Part shown: piece after piece, positions 50,453 to 60,019 of the stretch | How the letters are laid out: the number at the start of each line of letters is the position of its first letter | Numbering within the stretch: the stretch's first letter is position 1 | Source of the DNA: Pseudomonas guangdongensis | Lineage (GTDB): Bacteria > Pseudomonadota > Gammaproteobacteria > Pseudomonadales > Pseudomonadaceae | Direction: 5' to 3' | Length of the DNA stretch: 64,000 nt | NCBI RefSeq assembly: GCF_900105885.1 | Contig: NZ_LT629780.1 | Coordinates: forward strand, 3,127,055 to 3,191,054 | Made by a program: the position numbers and the translations under genes | Notes under the pieces: generated by a model | What the model was told of the DNA's origin: nothing | The model's input: only the letters and a program-made list of their open reading frames with translations | The model's database searches: none

Positions 50453-50472
50453 GGGCAGCCCGAAGGCTGCCC
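50453..50472 (-). terminator. Terminator of actP
   Basis: GGGCAGCC-CGAA-GGCTGCCC is an 8-bp stem with a 4-base loop. On the minus strand it is followed by a run of eight T, so it ends leftward transcription from yjcH-actP. Confidence 0.9.
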
Positions 50473-50501
50473 AATGAAGGAGTTGCAATGCTCGACGCGG
50501 A

Positions 50502-52160
50502 TCAGTGCGCCACGGCGCCGGTAGCGCCCAGGCCGGTCTGCGAACGCACGAACTGCGGGAAGAAGCGCTCGCGCTCGTCGCTGGCCATCTTCGACTTGTC
50601 GGTGATCGAGAAGAACCAGATACCGATGAAGGCGGCGACGACCGAGAACAGCGCCGGGTAGGAGTACGGGAAGATCGCCTCGGCGTTGCCCAGTACCTGC
50701 ACCCATACGGTCGGGCTGAGGATGGTCAGTACCAGCGCGGTGAACAGGCCCAGGGCACCGCCGAACAGCGCGCCGCGGGTGGTCAGGTTCTTCCAGTACA
50801 TGGAGAGGAACAGCACCGGGAAGTTGCAGCTGGCGGCGATGGAGAAGGCCAGGCCCACCATGAAGGCGATGTTCTGCTTCTCGAAGGCGATGCCGAGCAG
50901 GATCGCGACCACACCCAGGGCCAGGGTGGTGCGCTTGGTCACCTTCATCTCGTCCTCTTCCTTGGCCTTGCCCTTCTTGATCACGCAGGCATACAGGTCA
51001 TGGGACACGGCAGAGGCGCCCGCCAGGGTCAGGCCGGCGACCACCGCGAGGATGGTGGCGAAGGCCACGGCGGAGATGAAGCCGAGGAACAGGTTGCCGC
51101 CGACCGCTTCGGCCAGGTGCACGGCCACCATGTTGGTGCCGCCGATGATGGCGCCGGTGGCGTCCTTGTACTCGGGGTTGGTGCTGACCAGCAGGATCGC
51201 GCCGAAGCCGATGATGAAGGTCAGGATGTAGAAGTAGCCGATGAAGCCAGTGGCGTAGAACACGCTCTTGCGCGCTTCCTTGGCGTCGGACACGGTGAAG
51301 AAGCGCATCAGGATGTGCGGCAGGCCGGCGGTACCGAACATCAGCGCCAGGCCCAGGGAGATCGCCGAGACCGGGTCGGTCACCAGGCCGCCGGGGCTCA
51401 TGATGGCAGCGCCCTTCTCGTGGATCTTCACCGCTTCGGAGAACAGCGAACCGAAGTCGAAGCCCACGTGCTTCATCACCATGATCGCCATGAAGCTGGC
51501 GCCGGAGAGCAGCAGCACGGCCTTGATGATCTGTACCCAAGTGGTGGCCAGCATGCCGCCGAACAGCACGTAGCAGACCATCAGCACGCCGACCAGGATC
51601 ACCGCGACATAGTAGTCGAGACCGAACAGCAGCTGGATCAGCTTGCCGGCACCGACCATCTGGGCGATCAGATAGAAAGCCACCACGGTCAGCGAGCCGA
51701 ACGCCGAGAGGATGCGGATCTGGGTCTGGCCGAGGCGGTAGGAGGCCACGTCGGAGAAGGTGAACTTGCCGAGGTTGCGCAGGCGCTCGGCCATCAGGAA
51801 CAGGATCAGCGGCCAGCCGACCAGGAAGCCGATGGAGTAAATCAGACCGTCGTAACCGCTGGTGAACACCAGCGCGGAAATCCCCAGGAAGGATGCGGCG
51901 GACATATAGTCGCCGGCGATCGCCAGGCCGTTCTGGAAGCCGGTGATGCTGCCGCCGGCGGTGTAGTAGTCGGCGGTGGAGGTGTTGCGCTTGGCCGCCC
52001 ACTTGGTGATGCCCATGGTCGCGACGATGAAGATCACGAACATGGAGATGGCGGTCCAGTTGGTCGCCTGTTTTTGCACTTCGCCGGTCAGGGCTTCGCC
52101 CGCCAGCAGCATCGGGGACGCTGCCAGCAGGGCGGCAGCGGTCAGGAAACGAGCAATCAT
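50502..52160 (-). CDS. actP: Cation/acetate symporter
   Basis: A 552-residue sodium:solute symporter-family membrane protein with about 13 helices after an N-terminal cleavable-looking hydrophobic segment ([21 protein letters not shown]). Motifs such as [25 protein letters not shown] near 70-95 and an [27 protein letters not shown] segment near 370 are typical of ActP, which takes up acetate and other short acids. Its start overlaps the last base of the upstream yjcH-like gene, the usual pairing. It ends at a strong terminator. Confidence 0.95.
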   Translation of the reverse strand: MIARFLTAAALLAASPMLLAGEALTGEVQKQATNWTAISMFVIFIVATMGITKWAAKRNTSTADYYTAGGSITGFQNGLAIAGDYMSAASFLGISALVFTSGYDGLIYSIGFLVGWPLILFLMAERLRNLGKFTFSDVASYRLGQTQIRILSAFGSLTVVAFYLIAQMVGAGKLIQLLFGLDYYVAVILVGVLMVCYVLFGGMLATTWVQIIKAVLLLSGASFMAIMVMKHVGFDFGSLFSEAVKIHEKGAAIMSPGGLVTDPVSAISLGLALMFGTAGLPHILMRFFTVSDAKEARKSVFYATGFIGYFYILTFIIGFGAILLVSTNPEYKDATGAIIGGTNMVAVHLAEAVGGNLFLGFISAVAFATILAVVAGLTLAGASAVSHDLYACVIKKGKAKEEDEMKVTKRTTLALGVVAILLGIAFEKQNIAFMVGLAFSIAASCNFPVLFLSMYWKNLTTRGALFGGALGLFTALVLTILSPTVWVQVLGNAEAIFPYSYPALFSVVAAFIGIWFFSITDKSKMASDERERFFPQFVRSQTGLGATGAVAH

Positions 52161-52474
52161 TATTTCTGCGCCTCGTCGAGGATTTCCTGGGTGATACGGT
52201 CGAATTCACCGTTGGCACGCTGCACGTAGACACCGGTCAGGGCGATGGCCAGGAAGATCAGCCCCAGACCCGCCGGGATGCCCCAGGTGGTGACGGTATC
52301 CGGGCCCAGCGGAATGCCCAGCACTTTCGGGTCGAACGCGATCACCAGGATGAAGGCGAAGTAGGCAGCCAGCATGACCAGGGACAGCAGCCAGGCGAAA
52401 CGACCGCGCCTGGCCACCAGTTCCTTGAAGCGTGGGTTGGCATAGATCTGCCGGTACACATTTTCGTTGTTCAT
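52160..52474 (-). CDS. yjcH: DUF485 membrane protein (YjcH-like), ActP partner
   Basis: A 104-residue protein with two transmembrane helices ([19 protein letters not shown] near 33-51 and [17 protein letters not shown] near 74-90). An N-terminal [26 protein letters not shown] carries the DUF485 signature. It is always found before actP and is thought to assist the symporter. Start 52474 (MNNEN) follows GGAG; a GTG five codons upstream would overlap that ribosome site and is rejected. Its last base is shared with the actP start. Confidence 0.92.
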   Translation of the reverse strand: MNNENVYRQIYANPRFKELVARRGRFAWLLSLVMLAAYFAFILVIAFDPKVLGIPLGPDTVTTWGIPAGLGLIFLAIALTGVYVQRANGEFDRITQEILDEAQK

Positions 52475-52969
52475 TGGATGAGTCTCCACACGATCTGATG
52501 TCCCCCGTGTAGGGGACAGGGCGGTACTTTATGTCCGGTTGTGTCTAACACCAGACGACTTTAGTCGCTCCCCTTCTGCCCGCCGACGTTCGGAATAGAG
52601 CCTTTCCCTCCTGCCGCGGAGGGTTTTGCGGGCTGCAGCCCGCGATAGCCGTGGCCTGGAGCGATTTTGCATATCCATAGAACACAACTATGCAACGCCC
52701 CAGCACCGACACTTTCCGCAGCGCTCCGACGCTGGTCTTGCGCCTCCGGCAGCGGGCATGGCACGCCTCCGCCGGAGGCCGCCACCGCACCGGCCACGAC
52801 GGCAACGCCCGGCGCGCCGCTCGTCGCGCGGCACGGGGCGCAGATGCCCTGGCCCGGCGGCCGGCACCCGCGAATACCCGGCGCCGCGCAGGCATCCACC
52901 GGGGGGCTGGCGCAGCGGCCGGGCGCCTCCTAATATGCGCGGCTTTCCGACTGCCGACTGTCCACCGCC
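52475..52969. other. 495-base divergent intergenic region upstream of yjcH-actP
   Basis: Two perfect inverted repeats are visible: TGTCCCC-N6-GGGGACA at 52499-52518, just before yjcH, and the 16-base palindrome GCGGGCTGCAGCCCGC at 52628-52643. The yjcH-actP promoter should lie between them on the minus strand. A short open frame near 52690 is Arg/Ala-rich and not protein-like. No RNA gene is recognised. Confidence 0.5.
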
Positions 52970-54535
52970 ATGCCCACGTTCTCCCGTTACCTGCTGGCCC
53001 TGCTATGCGTCCTGGCGGCTCTTGCCGGCCTCTGGTACAGCCTCGGCCGCGACCAGCACCTCGCCGCCGCTCCCCAGGCCGGCACACGCCTGCAATGCAC
53101 CTCCTACAGCCCCTTCGATCACGACCAGTCGCCCTTCGACCTGCCGCTGGAGATCCGTCGCGAGCGCATGGAGGCCGATGTCGCGCTGCTCGCCGAGCGC
53201 TTCGACTGCCTGCGCACCTACTCGGTGACCGGCCTCGAAGCCCTGCCGGACATCGCCCGCCAGCACGGCATGCGCCTGATGATCGGCGCCTGGGTCAGCC
53301 GCGACACCAAGGCCACCCGCGAGGAGATCGAGGGCCTGGTGCGCACCGCCAACGCCCACCCGGACGTGGTCGAGGCGGTGATCGTCGGCAACGAGGCGCT
53401 GCTGCGCCGGGAGATCAGCGCCCGGCGCCTGGTCGCGCTGATCGAGGAGGTCAAGTCGCGGGTCGCCCAGCCGGTCACCTACGCCGATGTCTGGGAGTTC
53501 TGGCTGCGCCACCCGCAGGTCGGCCCGGCCGTGGACTTCGTCACCATCCACCTGCTGCCCTACTGGGAGGACGACCCCACCGGCATCGACGCCGCGCTGG
53601 CCCAGGTCGAGAAGGTGCATGCCCGTTTCGAGCGTCTCTACAGCAAGCCGATCTTCGTCGGCGAGACCGGCTGGCCGAGCCAGGGCCGCCAGCGCGAGGA
53701 CGCCCTGCCCAGCCGGGTCAACGAGGCACGCTTCATCCGCGGCTTCATCGACCTGGCCGAGCAGCACCGCTGGCAGTACAACCTGATCGAAGCCTTCGAC
53801 CAGCCCTGGAAGCGCATCAGCGAGGGCACGGTCGGCGGCTACTGGGGCCTGTTCGACGCCCACCGCCAGGACAAGGGCATCCTCGCCGGGCCGGTCTCCA
53901 ACCTGCCGGACTGGCCGCGCTGGCTCGCCGTCAGCGGCCTGCTGCTGATCGCCGGCCTGGCCCTGGCCGGGCGGCCGCACCGCCCCGGCGCCGACTGGCA
54001 ACTGCCGCTGCTGACCGGCCTCGGCGCGGCCAGCCTGGGCCTCTGGCTGCAGCAGACCACCCTCGACAGCCGCCATCTCGGCGAGTGGCTGTGGCACGGC
54101 GCCCTGGCCGTCCTCAACCTGCTGGTGGCCGCCCGCCTGCTGCTGGCCGTCAACCCGGCAGAGCACGGCTGGCGCGCCCGCCTCGGCCGCTGGCTGGAAG
54201 CCCGCGCCGCCTGGTGGTTGCTGGCCGCCGGGCTGGCCGGCGCCTGGCTGATGCTGGCGCTGGTCTTCGATCCGCGCTATCGCAGCTTCCCCAGCGCCGC
54301 CCTGCTGCTGCCGGCGCTCGCCTACCTGCTGCACCCGTGCCGCGGCCCGCGCACCGAGCTGGGCTTGCTCGCCGTGCTGCTCGGCATCGGCCTGCCGCCG
54401 CTGCTCTGGCAGGAAACCCTGCTCAACCTGCAGGCGCTCGGCTGGGCAGTGGTCGCCCTGAGCCTGCTGCTGGCACTGTGGCGCAGCCGCGCGCCGAGCG
54501 TGGCCGACACCTGCCGGGCGGCCGCAGCCGCCTGA
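52970..54535 (+). CDS. GH17-type beta-1,3-glucan hydrolase/transglucosylase with membrane tail
   Basis: A 521-residue protein. An N-terminal signal anchor (about 7-25) precedes a glycoside hydrolase family 17 barrel (about 40-310) with the acid/base E142 in IVGNEALLR and the nucleophile E232 in VGETGWPS. From about 318 there are six to seven transmembrane helices. Soluble GH17 domains of this Pseudomonas group are known to rearrange beta-1,3-glucans; the full proteins are linked to cyclic or osmoregulated periplasmic glucan synthesis. This gene lacks a fused GT2 domain. It is divergent from actP across nearly 500 bases. Confidence 0.82.
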   Translation: MPTFSRYLLALLCVLAALAGLWYSLGRDQHLAAAPQAGTRLQCTSYSPFDHDQSPFDLPLEIRRERMEADVALLAERFDCLRTYSVTGLEALPDIARQHGMRLMIGAWVSRDTKATREEIEGLVRTANAHPDVVEAVIVGNEALLRREISARRLVALIEEVKSRVAQPVTYADVWEFWLRHPQVGPAVDFVTIHLLPYWEDDPTGIDAALAQVEKVHARFERLYSKPIFVGETGWPSQGRQREDALPSRVNEARFIRGFIDLAEQHRWQYNLIEAFDQPWKRISEGTVGGYWGLFDAHRQDKGILAGPVSNLPDWPRWLAVSGLLLIAGLALAGRPHRPGADWQLPLLTGLGAASLGLWLQQTTLDSRHLGEWLWHGALAVLNLLVAARLLLAVNPAEHGWRARLGRWLEARAAWWLLAAGLAGAWLMLALVFDPRYRSFPSAALLLPALAYLLHPCRGPRTELGLLAVLLGIGLPPLLWQETLLNLQALGWAVVALSLLLALWRSRAPSVADTCRAAAAA

Positions 54536-54674
54536 ACCGCCCCGCGCCGGCAACGGCGCGGGCGTTTCCCGCTTGCCGCGCCTGCCGCCGAGTCCCTAAG
54601 CTCGGCGGCAGGCGCCCGCGTGCGCTGTTCATCACAACAAGCGCCGCGCCACAGGCTGGCGCAAAGGACTGCCC

Positions 54675-55850
54675 ATGACCGTCATCCGCTCCAACCTGTT
54701 GCCGGTGCTGCTCGCCGGTGCCGCCGTGCTGCTGGTGGTACACACCCTCGGCCGCTTCATCTACACCCCGCTGCTGCCATGGCTGGTCGAGGACGGCCTG
54801 CTGACCCTGCGCCAGGGCGCCGACATCGCCAGCTGGAACTACCTCGGCTATCTGGCCGGTGCCCTGCTGGCGATCCGCTGGCATCGCATCGCACAGATCC
54901 GCCGCTGCCTGCCGGCCGGGCTGGCCCTGCACGTGCTGACCACCCTGCTGCAGACCCAGGCCAGCGATCCCGACCTGCTGGCCGCCCTGCGCCTGGTCAA
55001 CGGCCTCTGCAACGGCCTGGTGTTCGTCCAGGCACCGGCGCTGATCCTCGAATGGCTGGCCCGGCAGAACAGCGCCAGCGCCAGCGGGCTGGTCTACCTC
55101 GGCGTCGGCGGCGGCCTGCTGATCTCCAGCGCGATGGTCAGCCTCAGCGCCGACTGGCTGCACGGCCCGGCTCGCTGGTGGCCGGCGGCACTGCTCAGCC
55201 TGCCGCTGGCGTGGTGGGGCTGGCGCCAGCTGGCACGTCTGGATACCCCGGAGCACGCAGCGCCCAGCGGCCAGGCCGCCCCCAGCGGGCGGCTGCTGGA
55301 TCGCAGCAGCATTCCGCTGTTCCTCGCCTATGCCGGCGCCGGGATGGGCTACATCCTGCCGATGACCTTCCTGCCGATGCTCGCCCGCCTGCAACTCGAG
55401 GCAGGCAGCTTCCTGGTCGGCGGCAGCTGGCTGCTGGTCGCCCTGGCCACCCTGATCGCGCCCTGGCTGTGGAATCGCGCCGGCGCGCGCCTGGGCGACA
55501 AGCGCGCCCTGCAGGTCAACTACCTGATCCAGCTGGCCGGCGTGCTGGCCGCCCTGCTGCTGCCCGGCGCCAGCGGCATCGTGCTCTGCGCCCTGCTGGT
55601 CGGCAGCACCTTCCTCGGCACCGTGCTACTCACCCAGCGCTTGGGACGCAGCCTACAGCCGCACCAGGGGCCGCGCATCTCGGCCGCGATGATCGCGCTG
55701 TACAGTGTCGCCCAGCTCGCCGGCCCCTGGCTGACCAGCCAGTGGCTCAACCAGGGAGGCAGCCTGCACAGCGCCTTCTGGCTGGGCGCCGGGGCGCTGG
55801 CCTGGGGGTTCGCGTGGATGCTCGCGGTGCCGGCACAGCAGCAGGCGTAA
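54675..55850 (+). CDS. YbfB/YjiJ-family MFS transporter
   Basis: A 391-residue protein with 12 predicted helices. The start LLPVLLAGAAVLLVVHTLGRFIYTPLLPWLV is typical of the YbfB/YjiJ branch, where an Arg-Phe-Tyr-Thr-Pro segment follows helix 1. Helix 5 includes VYLGVGGGLLISSAMV. The substrate is unknown. It follows the GH17 gene by 139 bases on the same strand, with a GGACTGCCC sequence before its ATG, and ends before a hairpin terminator. Confidence 0.85.
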   Translation: MTVIRSNLLPVLLAGAAVLLVVHTLGRFIYTPLLPWLVEDGLLTLRQGADIASWNYLGYLAGALLAIRWHRIAQIRRCLPAGLALHVLTTLLQTQASDPDLLAALRLVNGLCNGLVFVQAPALILEWLARQNSASASGLVYLGVGGGLLISSAMVSLSADWLHGPARWWPAALLSLPLAWWGWRQLARLDTPEHAAPSGQAAPSGRLLDRSSIPLFLAYAGAGMGYILPMTFLPMLARLQLEAGSFLVGGSWLLVALATLIAPWLWNRAGARLGDKRALQVNYLIQLAGVLAALLLPGASGIVLCALLVGSTFLGTVLLTQRLGRSLQPHQGPRISAAMIALYSVAQLAGPWLTSQWLNQGGSLHSAFWLGAGALAWGFAWMLAVPAQQQA

Positions 55851-55957
55851 GCCAGATTTCCGCCCGTAACGCGCAAGGGCGGCAGCGGCGATGCAATCGC
55901 ACGCCCCGCCCCGATTATCAATCCTCCTAGCACCGACCCAGCACCCAGAAACGCGAA

Positions 55958-55977
55958 AGCCCGCCTACAGGCGGGCT
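55958..55977 (+). terminator. Terminator after the YbfB-like gene
   Basis: AGCCCGCC-TACA-GGCGGGCT is an 8-bp stem with a 4-base loop followed by CTT. Confidence 0.65.
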
Positions 55978-56057
55978 CTTGCGCCAAACATGCTGCAAAC
56001 GGCGCATGCCAAACACCATGTAAGACGGCGCCGAGTCGGGCGCGCTTACAGAAACTC

Positions 56058-56076
56058 TCGACACTTTTTCGACACT
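56058..56076. repeat. Tandem TCGACACT octamers, 11 bases apart
   Basis: TCGACACT occurs at 56058-56065 and again at 56069-56076, one helical turn apart, within 90 bases of the 3' end of tRNA-Ser. This could be a protein-binding pair or a relic of an integration site; no integrase gene is present. Confidence 0.4.
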
Positions 56077-56092
56077 TGGCCAGCGTAAAAAA

Positions 56093-56133
56093 GCAAAAGC
56101 CCCTGATTCTCTAGGGGAATCAGGGGCTTTTGC
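56093..56133. terminator. Terminator of tRNA-Ser
   Basis: GCAAAAGCCCCTGATTC and GAATCAGGGGCTTTTGC are perfectly complementary over 17 bp with a 7-base loop, 9 bases beyond the tRNA 3' end. T-rich on both strands, it probably works in both directions. Confidence 0.9.
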
Positions 56134-56141
56134 TTTCGATA

Positions 56142-56231
56142 TGGCGGGGAGATAGGGATTTGAACCCTAGGTACCCTCGCGGATACAACGGATTTCGAAT
56201 CCGTCCCGTTCGACCACTCCGGCATCTCCCC
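56142..56231 (-). tRNA. tRNA-Ser (anticodon CGA)
   Basis: A 90-nucleotide serine tRNA with encoded CCA. The acceptor stem is GGGGAGA/TCTCCCC, the anticodon loop reads TTCGAAA inside ACGGA/TCCGT with anticodon CGA (reads UCG), a long class II variable arm follows, and the T-arm carries GGTTCAAATCC. It lies downstream of purC on the same strand, as in other pseudomonads. Confidence 0.96.
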
Positions 56232-56326
56232 CAAGTCGGCGCGCATCATAACAGCTGAAATCGGTTTGGCGAACCCCCTCGATGAAAAAAATTCGCCGAA
56301 TCAGATGCTTGCGCGCCGATACGACG

Positions 56327-57196
56327 TCAGCGGGTCAGCCGGGTCAGCGCCTCGCGGTACTTGTCGGCGGTCTTCTGCGCCACTTCGGCGGGCACCGCCG
56401 GGGCCGGCGGCTGCTTGTTCCAGCCGGTGGACTCCAGCCAGTCGCGGACGAACTGCTTGTCGAAGCTCGGCGGGTTGCTGCCCTCGGCGTAGCTGTCGGC
56501 CGGCCAGAAACGGCTGGAGTCGGGGGTCAGCGCCTCGTCCATCAGGGTCAGGGTACCGTCCTCGTCGAGGCCGAACTCGAACTTGGTGTCGGCGATGAGG
56601 ATGCCGCGGGTCGCCGCGTACTCGACCGCCGCGCTGTACAGGGCGATGGCGGTGTCGCGCACCTGGGCGGCCAGCTCGGCGCCGATCAGCGTCTCGCACT
56701 GGGCGAAGGAAATATTCTCGTCGTGATCGCCGACGGCGGCCTTGGTCGAGGGGGTGAAGATCGGCTGCGGCAGCTTGGCCGCTTCCTTGAGGCCGGCCGG
56801 CAGGGCGATGCCGCAGACGGTGCCGCTCTTCTGGTATTCCTTCCAGCCGGAGCCGACCAGGTAGCCGCGCACGATGGCTTCCACCGGCACCGGCTTGAGA
56901 CGCTTGGCGACTACCGCGCGACCTTCCACCAGCGCCAGCTCGGCGGCCGGCACCACGTCCTCGACCCTGTCGCCGGTGAAGTGGTTGGGCACCAGATCCT
57001 TGAGCTTGTCGAACCAGAAGTTGGAGATCGCGGTGAGGATCTTGCCCTTCTCCGGGATCGGCTGCTCGAGGATGACGTCGAAGGCCGACAGGCGATCGCT
57101 GGCCACCATCAGCATGCGCTTGTCGTCGATTTCGTAGAGGTCGCGGACCTTGCCCGAGTAGATCTTCTTCAGGCTCAGGGTGGTGGGTGTGCTCAT
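56327..57196 (-). CDS. purC: SAICAR synthase, long-form subfamily
   Basis: A 289-residue enzyme that joins aspartate to CAIR in purine synthesis. Motifs: [12 protein letters not shown] near 11-22, [12 protein letters not shown] near 30-41, [22 protein letters not shown] near 118-139 and the C-terminal [13 protein letters not shown]. These are of the longer PurC form seen in actinobacteria, xanthomonads and yeast. The PurC I recall at this locus in P. aeruginosa is about 236 residues and starts REELYRGKAK. The gene still lies in the bamC-tRNA-Ser interval, so the copy may be a replacement. Start 57196 leaves room before bamC. Confidence 0.93.
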   Translation of the reverse strand: MSTPTTLSLKKIYSGKVRDLYEIDDKRMLMVASDRLSAFDVILEQPIPEKGKILTAISNFWFDKLKDLVPNHFTGDRVEDVVPAAELALVEGRAVVAKRLKPVPVEAIVRGYLVGSGWKEYQKSGTVCGIALPAGLKEAAKLPQPIFTPSTKAAVGDHDENISFAQCETLIGAELAAQVRDTAIALYSAAVEYAATRGILIADTKFEFGLDEDGTLTLMDEALTPDSSRFWPADSYAEGSNPPSFDKQFVRDWLESTGWNKQPPAPAVPAEVAQKTADKYREALTRLTR

Positions 57197-57281
57197 GTCG
57201 GCGGTTCCGTTTCTGGCAAACAAGACAGGCGAAACCCTGGGGGTTTCGCCTGTCGCGGTGGATGGCTGAACGCTGGACGGG

Positions 57282-58373
57282 TCAGTCCAGGCGCTCCTGG
57301 AGCAGGCCCAGCACGCGGCGGGCCACATCACCGGGGGCGACCGTCTCGCTGTCCTTGTCGAGGGACACCTGCACGCTGCTGCCCAGGGTGGTCAGGCGCA
57401 GCTGGTAGCGCTCGGCGCGGGCATCGACCGCATCGCGGTCGGACTCTCCGCCGAACAGACGGGAGAACAGACCCGGCTTCTCGTCTGGCTGCCGGGCACC
57501 CTCGGCAAGGTTGACGTAGTAGACGCCCAGGCTGCGGTTGAGGTCGTCGACGCGGATGTCGGCATCCTGCAGGGCGCGACCGATGGCCGACCAGGCGCGG
57601 TCGAAGTCGGTGGCCAGGGTCAGCTGCGGGTTGCCGTTGCCGTCGCGGCCCAGGCTGACCCGATTCGGCGCATCGAAGCGACGGTCGGCCAGCAGGGATA
57701 CGCTGCTGCCGCGCCCGGCATTACTGTCGAGATTGTCGAGCAGTTGTTCGAGGAATGCGGCGTCCAGCGCCGGCGCCACCGCACGGGTCGGCCAGGCCGG
57801 ACTGGCCGAGCTGCCCTCGGGGCGGACGTTGCTGAGCAGGAAGATCTCGCTGGTATTGCGCTGCACGCCCGGCTCGATGCGCAGGCGCACGCTGACCTCG
57901 TCGTCGCCGTCGTCGAGGTGGCGGCGGAAGGCCGCCGGCAGCGGCGCCCAGGCGCTGGTCAGCTCGCCCACCTCGGCACGCTCGCCGGCGATCGGCAGAC
58001 CGGCCTGCTCGAAGAACTGGCGGGCCAGCGGCCAGACTTCCGCGGGCGGACGCTGGGCGATGAGCCAGCGCTGCTCGCCGCTGCGCTGCAGGCTGAACTC
58101 GCTGCGCTGGGCAGTGGCGCGCAGCGCCTGCGGACGCGGCACCTCGTACTCGCCCTGGGCGCTGGAGGTCGGCACACCGGCCGGGATCGGCAGCAGCGGG
58201 TCGAGGCGGCGTGCCTGGACATCGGCGGGCAGCTGCATCGGCGGCGCCTCGCGGGAGGTCAGGTAATCGCTGCTGCGGTCACGGAAGTAGCCATCCTCAC
58301 CCCACAGCCAGCCGCAGCCGCTGCTGGTGGCGATGATCAGGGCGAGCGCGGAAAGACCGGCCAGTTGCTTCAT
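57282..58373 (-). CDS. bamC: Outer membrane assembly lipoprotein BamC
   Basis: A 363-residue lipoprotein of the BAM complex, which inserts beta-barrel proteins. The signal peptide ends in a poor lipobox SSGC with C20, followed by the unstructured [18 protein letters not shown] segment that in BamC binds BamD. Two helix-grip domains follow, the last ending with [19 protein letters not shown]. Start 58373 (MKQLAG) is preferred over an upstream in-frame one. It sits between dapA and purC on the same strand, the usual context. Confidence 0.92.
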   Translation of the reverse strand: MKQLAGLSALALIIATSSGCGWLWGEDGYFRDRSSDYLTSREAPPMQLPADVQARRLDPLLPIPAGVPTSSAQGEYEVPRPQALRATAQRSEFSLQRSGEQRWLIAQRPPAEVWPLARQFFEQAGLPIAGERAEVGELTSAWAPLPAAFRRHLDDGDDEVSVRLRIEPGVQRNTSEIFLLSNVRPEGSSASPAWPTRAVAPALDAAFLEQLLDNLDSNAGRGSSVSLLADRRFDAPNRVSLGRDGNGNPQLTLATDFDRAWSAIGRALQDADIRVDDLNRSLGVYYVNLAEGARQPDEKPGLFSRLFGGESDRDAVDARAERYQLRLTTLGSSVQVSLDKDSETVAPGDVARRVLGLLQERLD

Positions 58374-58389
58374 GCATGTTCTCCGTGGG

Positions 58390-59268
58390 TCAGGCAAGCA
58401 CGCCGGCCTGGCGCATGGCCTGACGCAGCGGCTCCTGGCAGTCCTGGCTGAGCCAGGTCAGGGGCAGGCGGATGCCTTCGGGAATCAGGCCCATCTCGTG
58501 CAGGGCGAATTTCACCGGAATCGGGTTGGCTTCGCAGAACAGCTTCTGGTGCAGCGGCATCAGACGCTGGTTGATGGCGCGGGCGGCCTCGGCCTCGCCA
58601 CGCATGGCGGCGGCACACATCTCGCTCATCGCCCGCGGGGCGACGTTGGCGGTCACCGAGATGTTGCCCTTGCCGCCCATCAGGATTAGTTCGACGGCGG
58701 TGGCGTCATCGCCGGAGTAGACCAGGAAGTCGCCGGACACCTTGTCGAGCACTTCGCGACCGCGGGCCAGGTCGCCGGTGGCTTCCTTGACGCCGATGAT
58801 ATTGGCCACCGTGGACAGGCGGGCGATGGTGTCGGGCAGCATGTCGCAGGCGGTGCGGCCCGGCACGTTGTAGAGGATCTGCGGGATGGCCACGGCCTCG
58901 GCGATGGCCTTGTGGTGCAGGTACAGGCCTTCCTGGGTCGGCTTGTTGTAGTACGGCGTCACCAGCAGGCAGGCGTCGGCGCCGGCGGCCTTGGCCGAGG
59001 CGGTCAGCTCGATGGCCTCGCGGGTGGAGTTGGCGCCGGTGCCGGCGATGACCGGGATGCGCCCGGCCACCTGCTTGACCATGTGACGGATCACGGCCAC
59101 GTGCTCGCTCACGTCCAGCGTGGCGGACTCGCCGGTGGTGCCGACCGCGACAATCGCGTTGGTGCCTTCCTGGAGGTGGAAATCGACCAGCCGGGTCAGG
59201 CTGTCCCAGTCCAGGTTGCCCTGTGCATCCATGGGCGTAACCAGTGCCACAATGCTGCCCGAAATCAT
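58390..59268 (-). CDS. dapA: 4-hydroxy-tetrahydrodipicolinate synthase
   Basis: A 292-residue TIM-barrel enzyme that condenses pyruvate and aspartate semialdehyde in the lysine/diaminopimelate pathway. The Schiff-base lysine is K161 ([10 protein letters not shown]) and the catalytic tyrosine Y133 (ILYNVPGRT). Thr44-Thr45 in VGTTGESAT and the [10 protein letters not shown] start are typical. AGGAG precedes ATG 59268. It heads the leftward dapA-bamC-purC group (16-base gap to bamC) and is divergent from gcvR. Confidence 0.97.
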   Translation of the reverse strand: MISGSIVALVTPMDAQGNLDWDSLTRLVDFHLQEGTNAIVAVGTTGESATLDVSEHVAVIRHMVKQVAGRIPVIAGTGANSTREAIELTASAKAAGADACLLVTPYYNKPTQEGLYLHHKAIAEAVAIPQILYNVPGRTACDMLPDTIARLSTVANIIGVKEATGDLARGREVLDKVSGDFLVYSGDDATAVELILMGGKGNISVTANVAPRAMSEMCAAAMRGEAEAARAINQRLMPLHQKLFCEANPIPVKFALHEMGLIPEGIRLPLTWLSQDCQEPLRQAMRQAGVLA

Positions 59269-59286
59269 CCAACCGCTCCTGCCGCT

Positions 59287-59292
59287 ATATAT
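59287..59292 (-). promoter_or_regulatory. Candidate -10 box of the dapA operon
   Basis: TATATA on the minus strand, within a short AT-rich run TTTATATATAG, lies about 19 bases before the dapA start. That would make a very short leader. No clear -35 box is seen. Confidence 0.3.
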
Positions 59293-59439
59293 AAACAAGG
59301 CCGTAATGGTACTGATGGCCCCGGCCTTGCACAAGCCGGCTGCGACGGCCCGGGCATTCCCCTTGCCGGCGCTTTTCGCTACCCTTCCCGGCCTTGCCGA
59401 CAGCGGGCTGTCGCCACTTTTCTTTCGCAGGAACCATGC

Positions 59440-59997
59440 ATGTCCGTTACGCCTCCCCGTGAACAGTTTCTCGTGATCAGCGCCCTGGGGGCTTCGCCCA
59501 TGGAGCTCACCAGCGTGCTCTGCCGGGCCAGCCAGGAGAGCCGCTGCAACGTGATCAGCAGCCGCCTGAGCCGCCACGGCGAGTACAGCGCCCTGGTACT
59601 GCAGGTCGCCGGCAGCTGGGACGGCCTGGCCCGCCTGGAGGGCAGCATGCCCGCGCTGGCCAAGCGCCACGACATGATCATCAACGTGACGCGCAGCGCG
59701 GCCGCCGAGGAGCGCCCCAATGCGCTGCCCTACGTGGTCTACGTCAGCGCCGCCTATCGCCCGGACATCCTCGGCGAGCTGTGCCAGTTCTTCAGCGATC
59801 ACCGCATCGAACTGGAGAACATGACCTGCGACACCTTCCAGGCCCCGCAGACCGGCGCCGCGCTGCTCAACGCCACCATCACCGTTACCCTGCCGCCGGG
59901 CACCCAGATCAGTTGGCTGCGCGACCAGTTCCTCGACTTCGCCGACGCCCTCAACCTCGATGCGCTGATTGAGCCTTGGCGCCCGCAGAACCCGTAA
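59440..59997 (+). CDS. gcvR: Glycine cleavage system transcriptional repressor (GcvR-like, two ACT domains)
   Basis: A 185-residue protein made of two ACT domains (about 8-85 and 95-175) and no DNA-binding motif. The second domain shows [31 protein letters not shown], the ligand-binding turn. GcvR-type proteins work by binding the activator GcvA when glycine is low. It is next to bcp, 22 bases downstream, and divergent from dapA, an order I also associate with P. aeruginosa. ATG 59440 overlaps a second ATG-like start at 59436 in another frame. Confidence 0.88.
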   Translation: MSVTPPREQFLVISALGASPMELTSVLCRASQESRCNVISSRLSRHGEYSALVLQVAGSWDGLARLEGSMPALAKRHDMIINVTRSAAAEERPNALPYVVYVSAAYRPDILGELCQFFSDHRIELENMTCDTFQAPQTGAALLNATITVTLPPGTQISWLRDQFLDFADALNLDALIEPWRPQNP

Positions 59998-60019
59998 CCC
60001 GCCGCCCAAGGAGCACACC

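Noticed and set aside
52660..52760. Possible sigma-54 promoter (TGGC...TTGC) before the GH17 gene
   Set aside because: Spacing between the GG and GC elements is wrong: 14 bases instead of 10 in the best candidate.
52690..54678. Alternative plus-strand frame of 662 codons over the GH17 gene
   Set aside because: Arg/Ala/Pro-rich shadow; the GH17 frame contains both catalytic glutamates and membrane helices.
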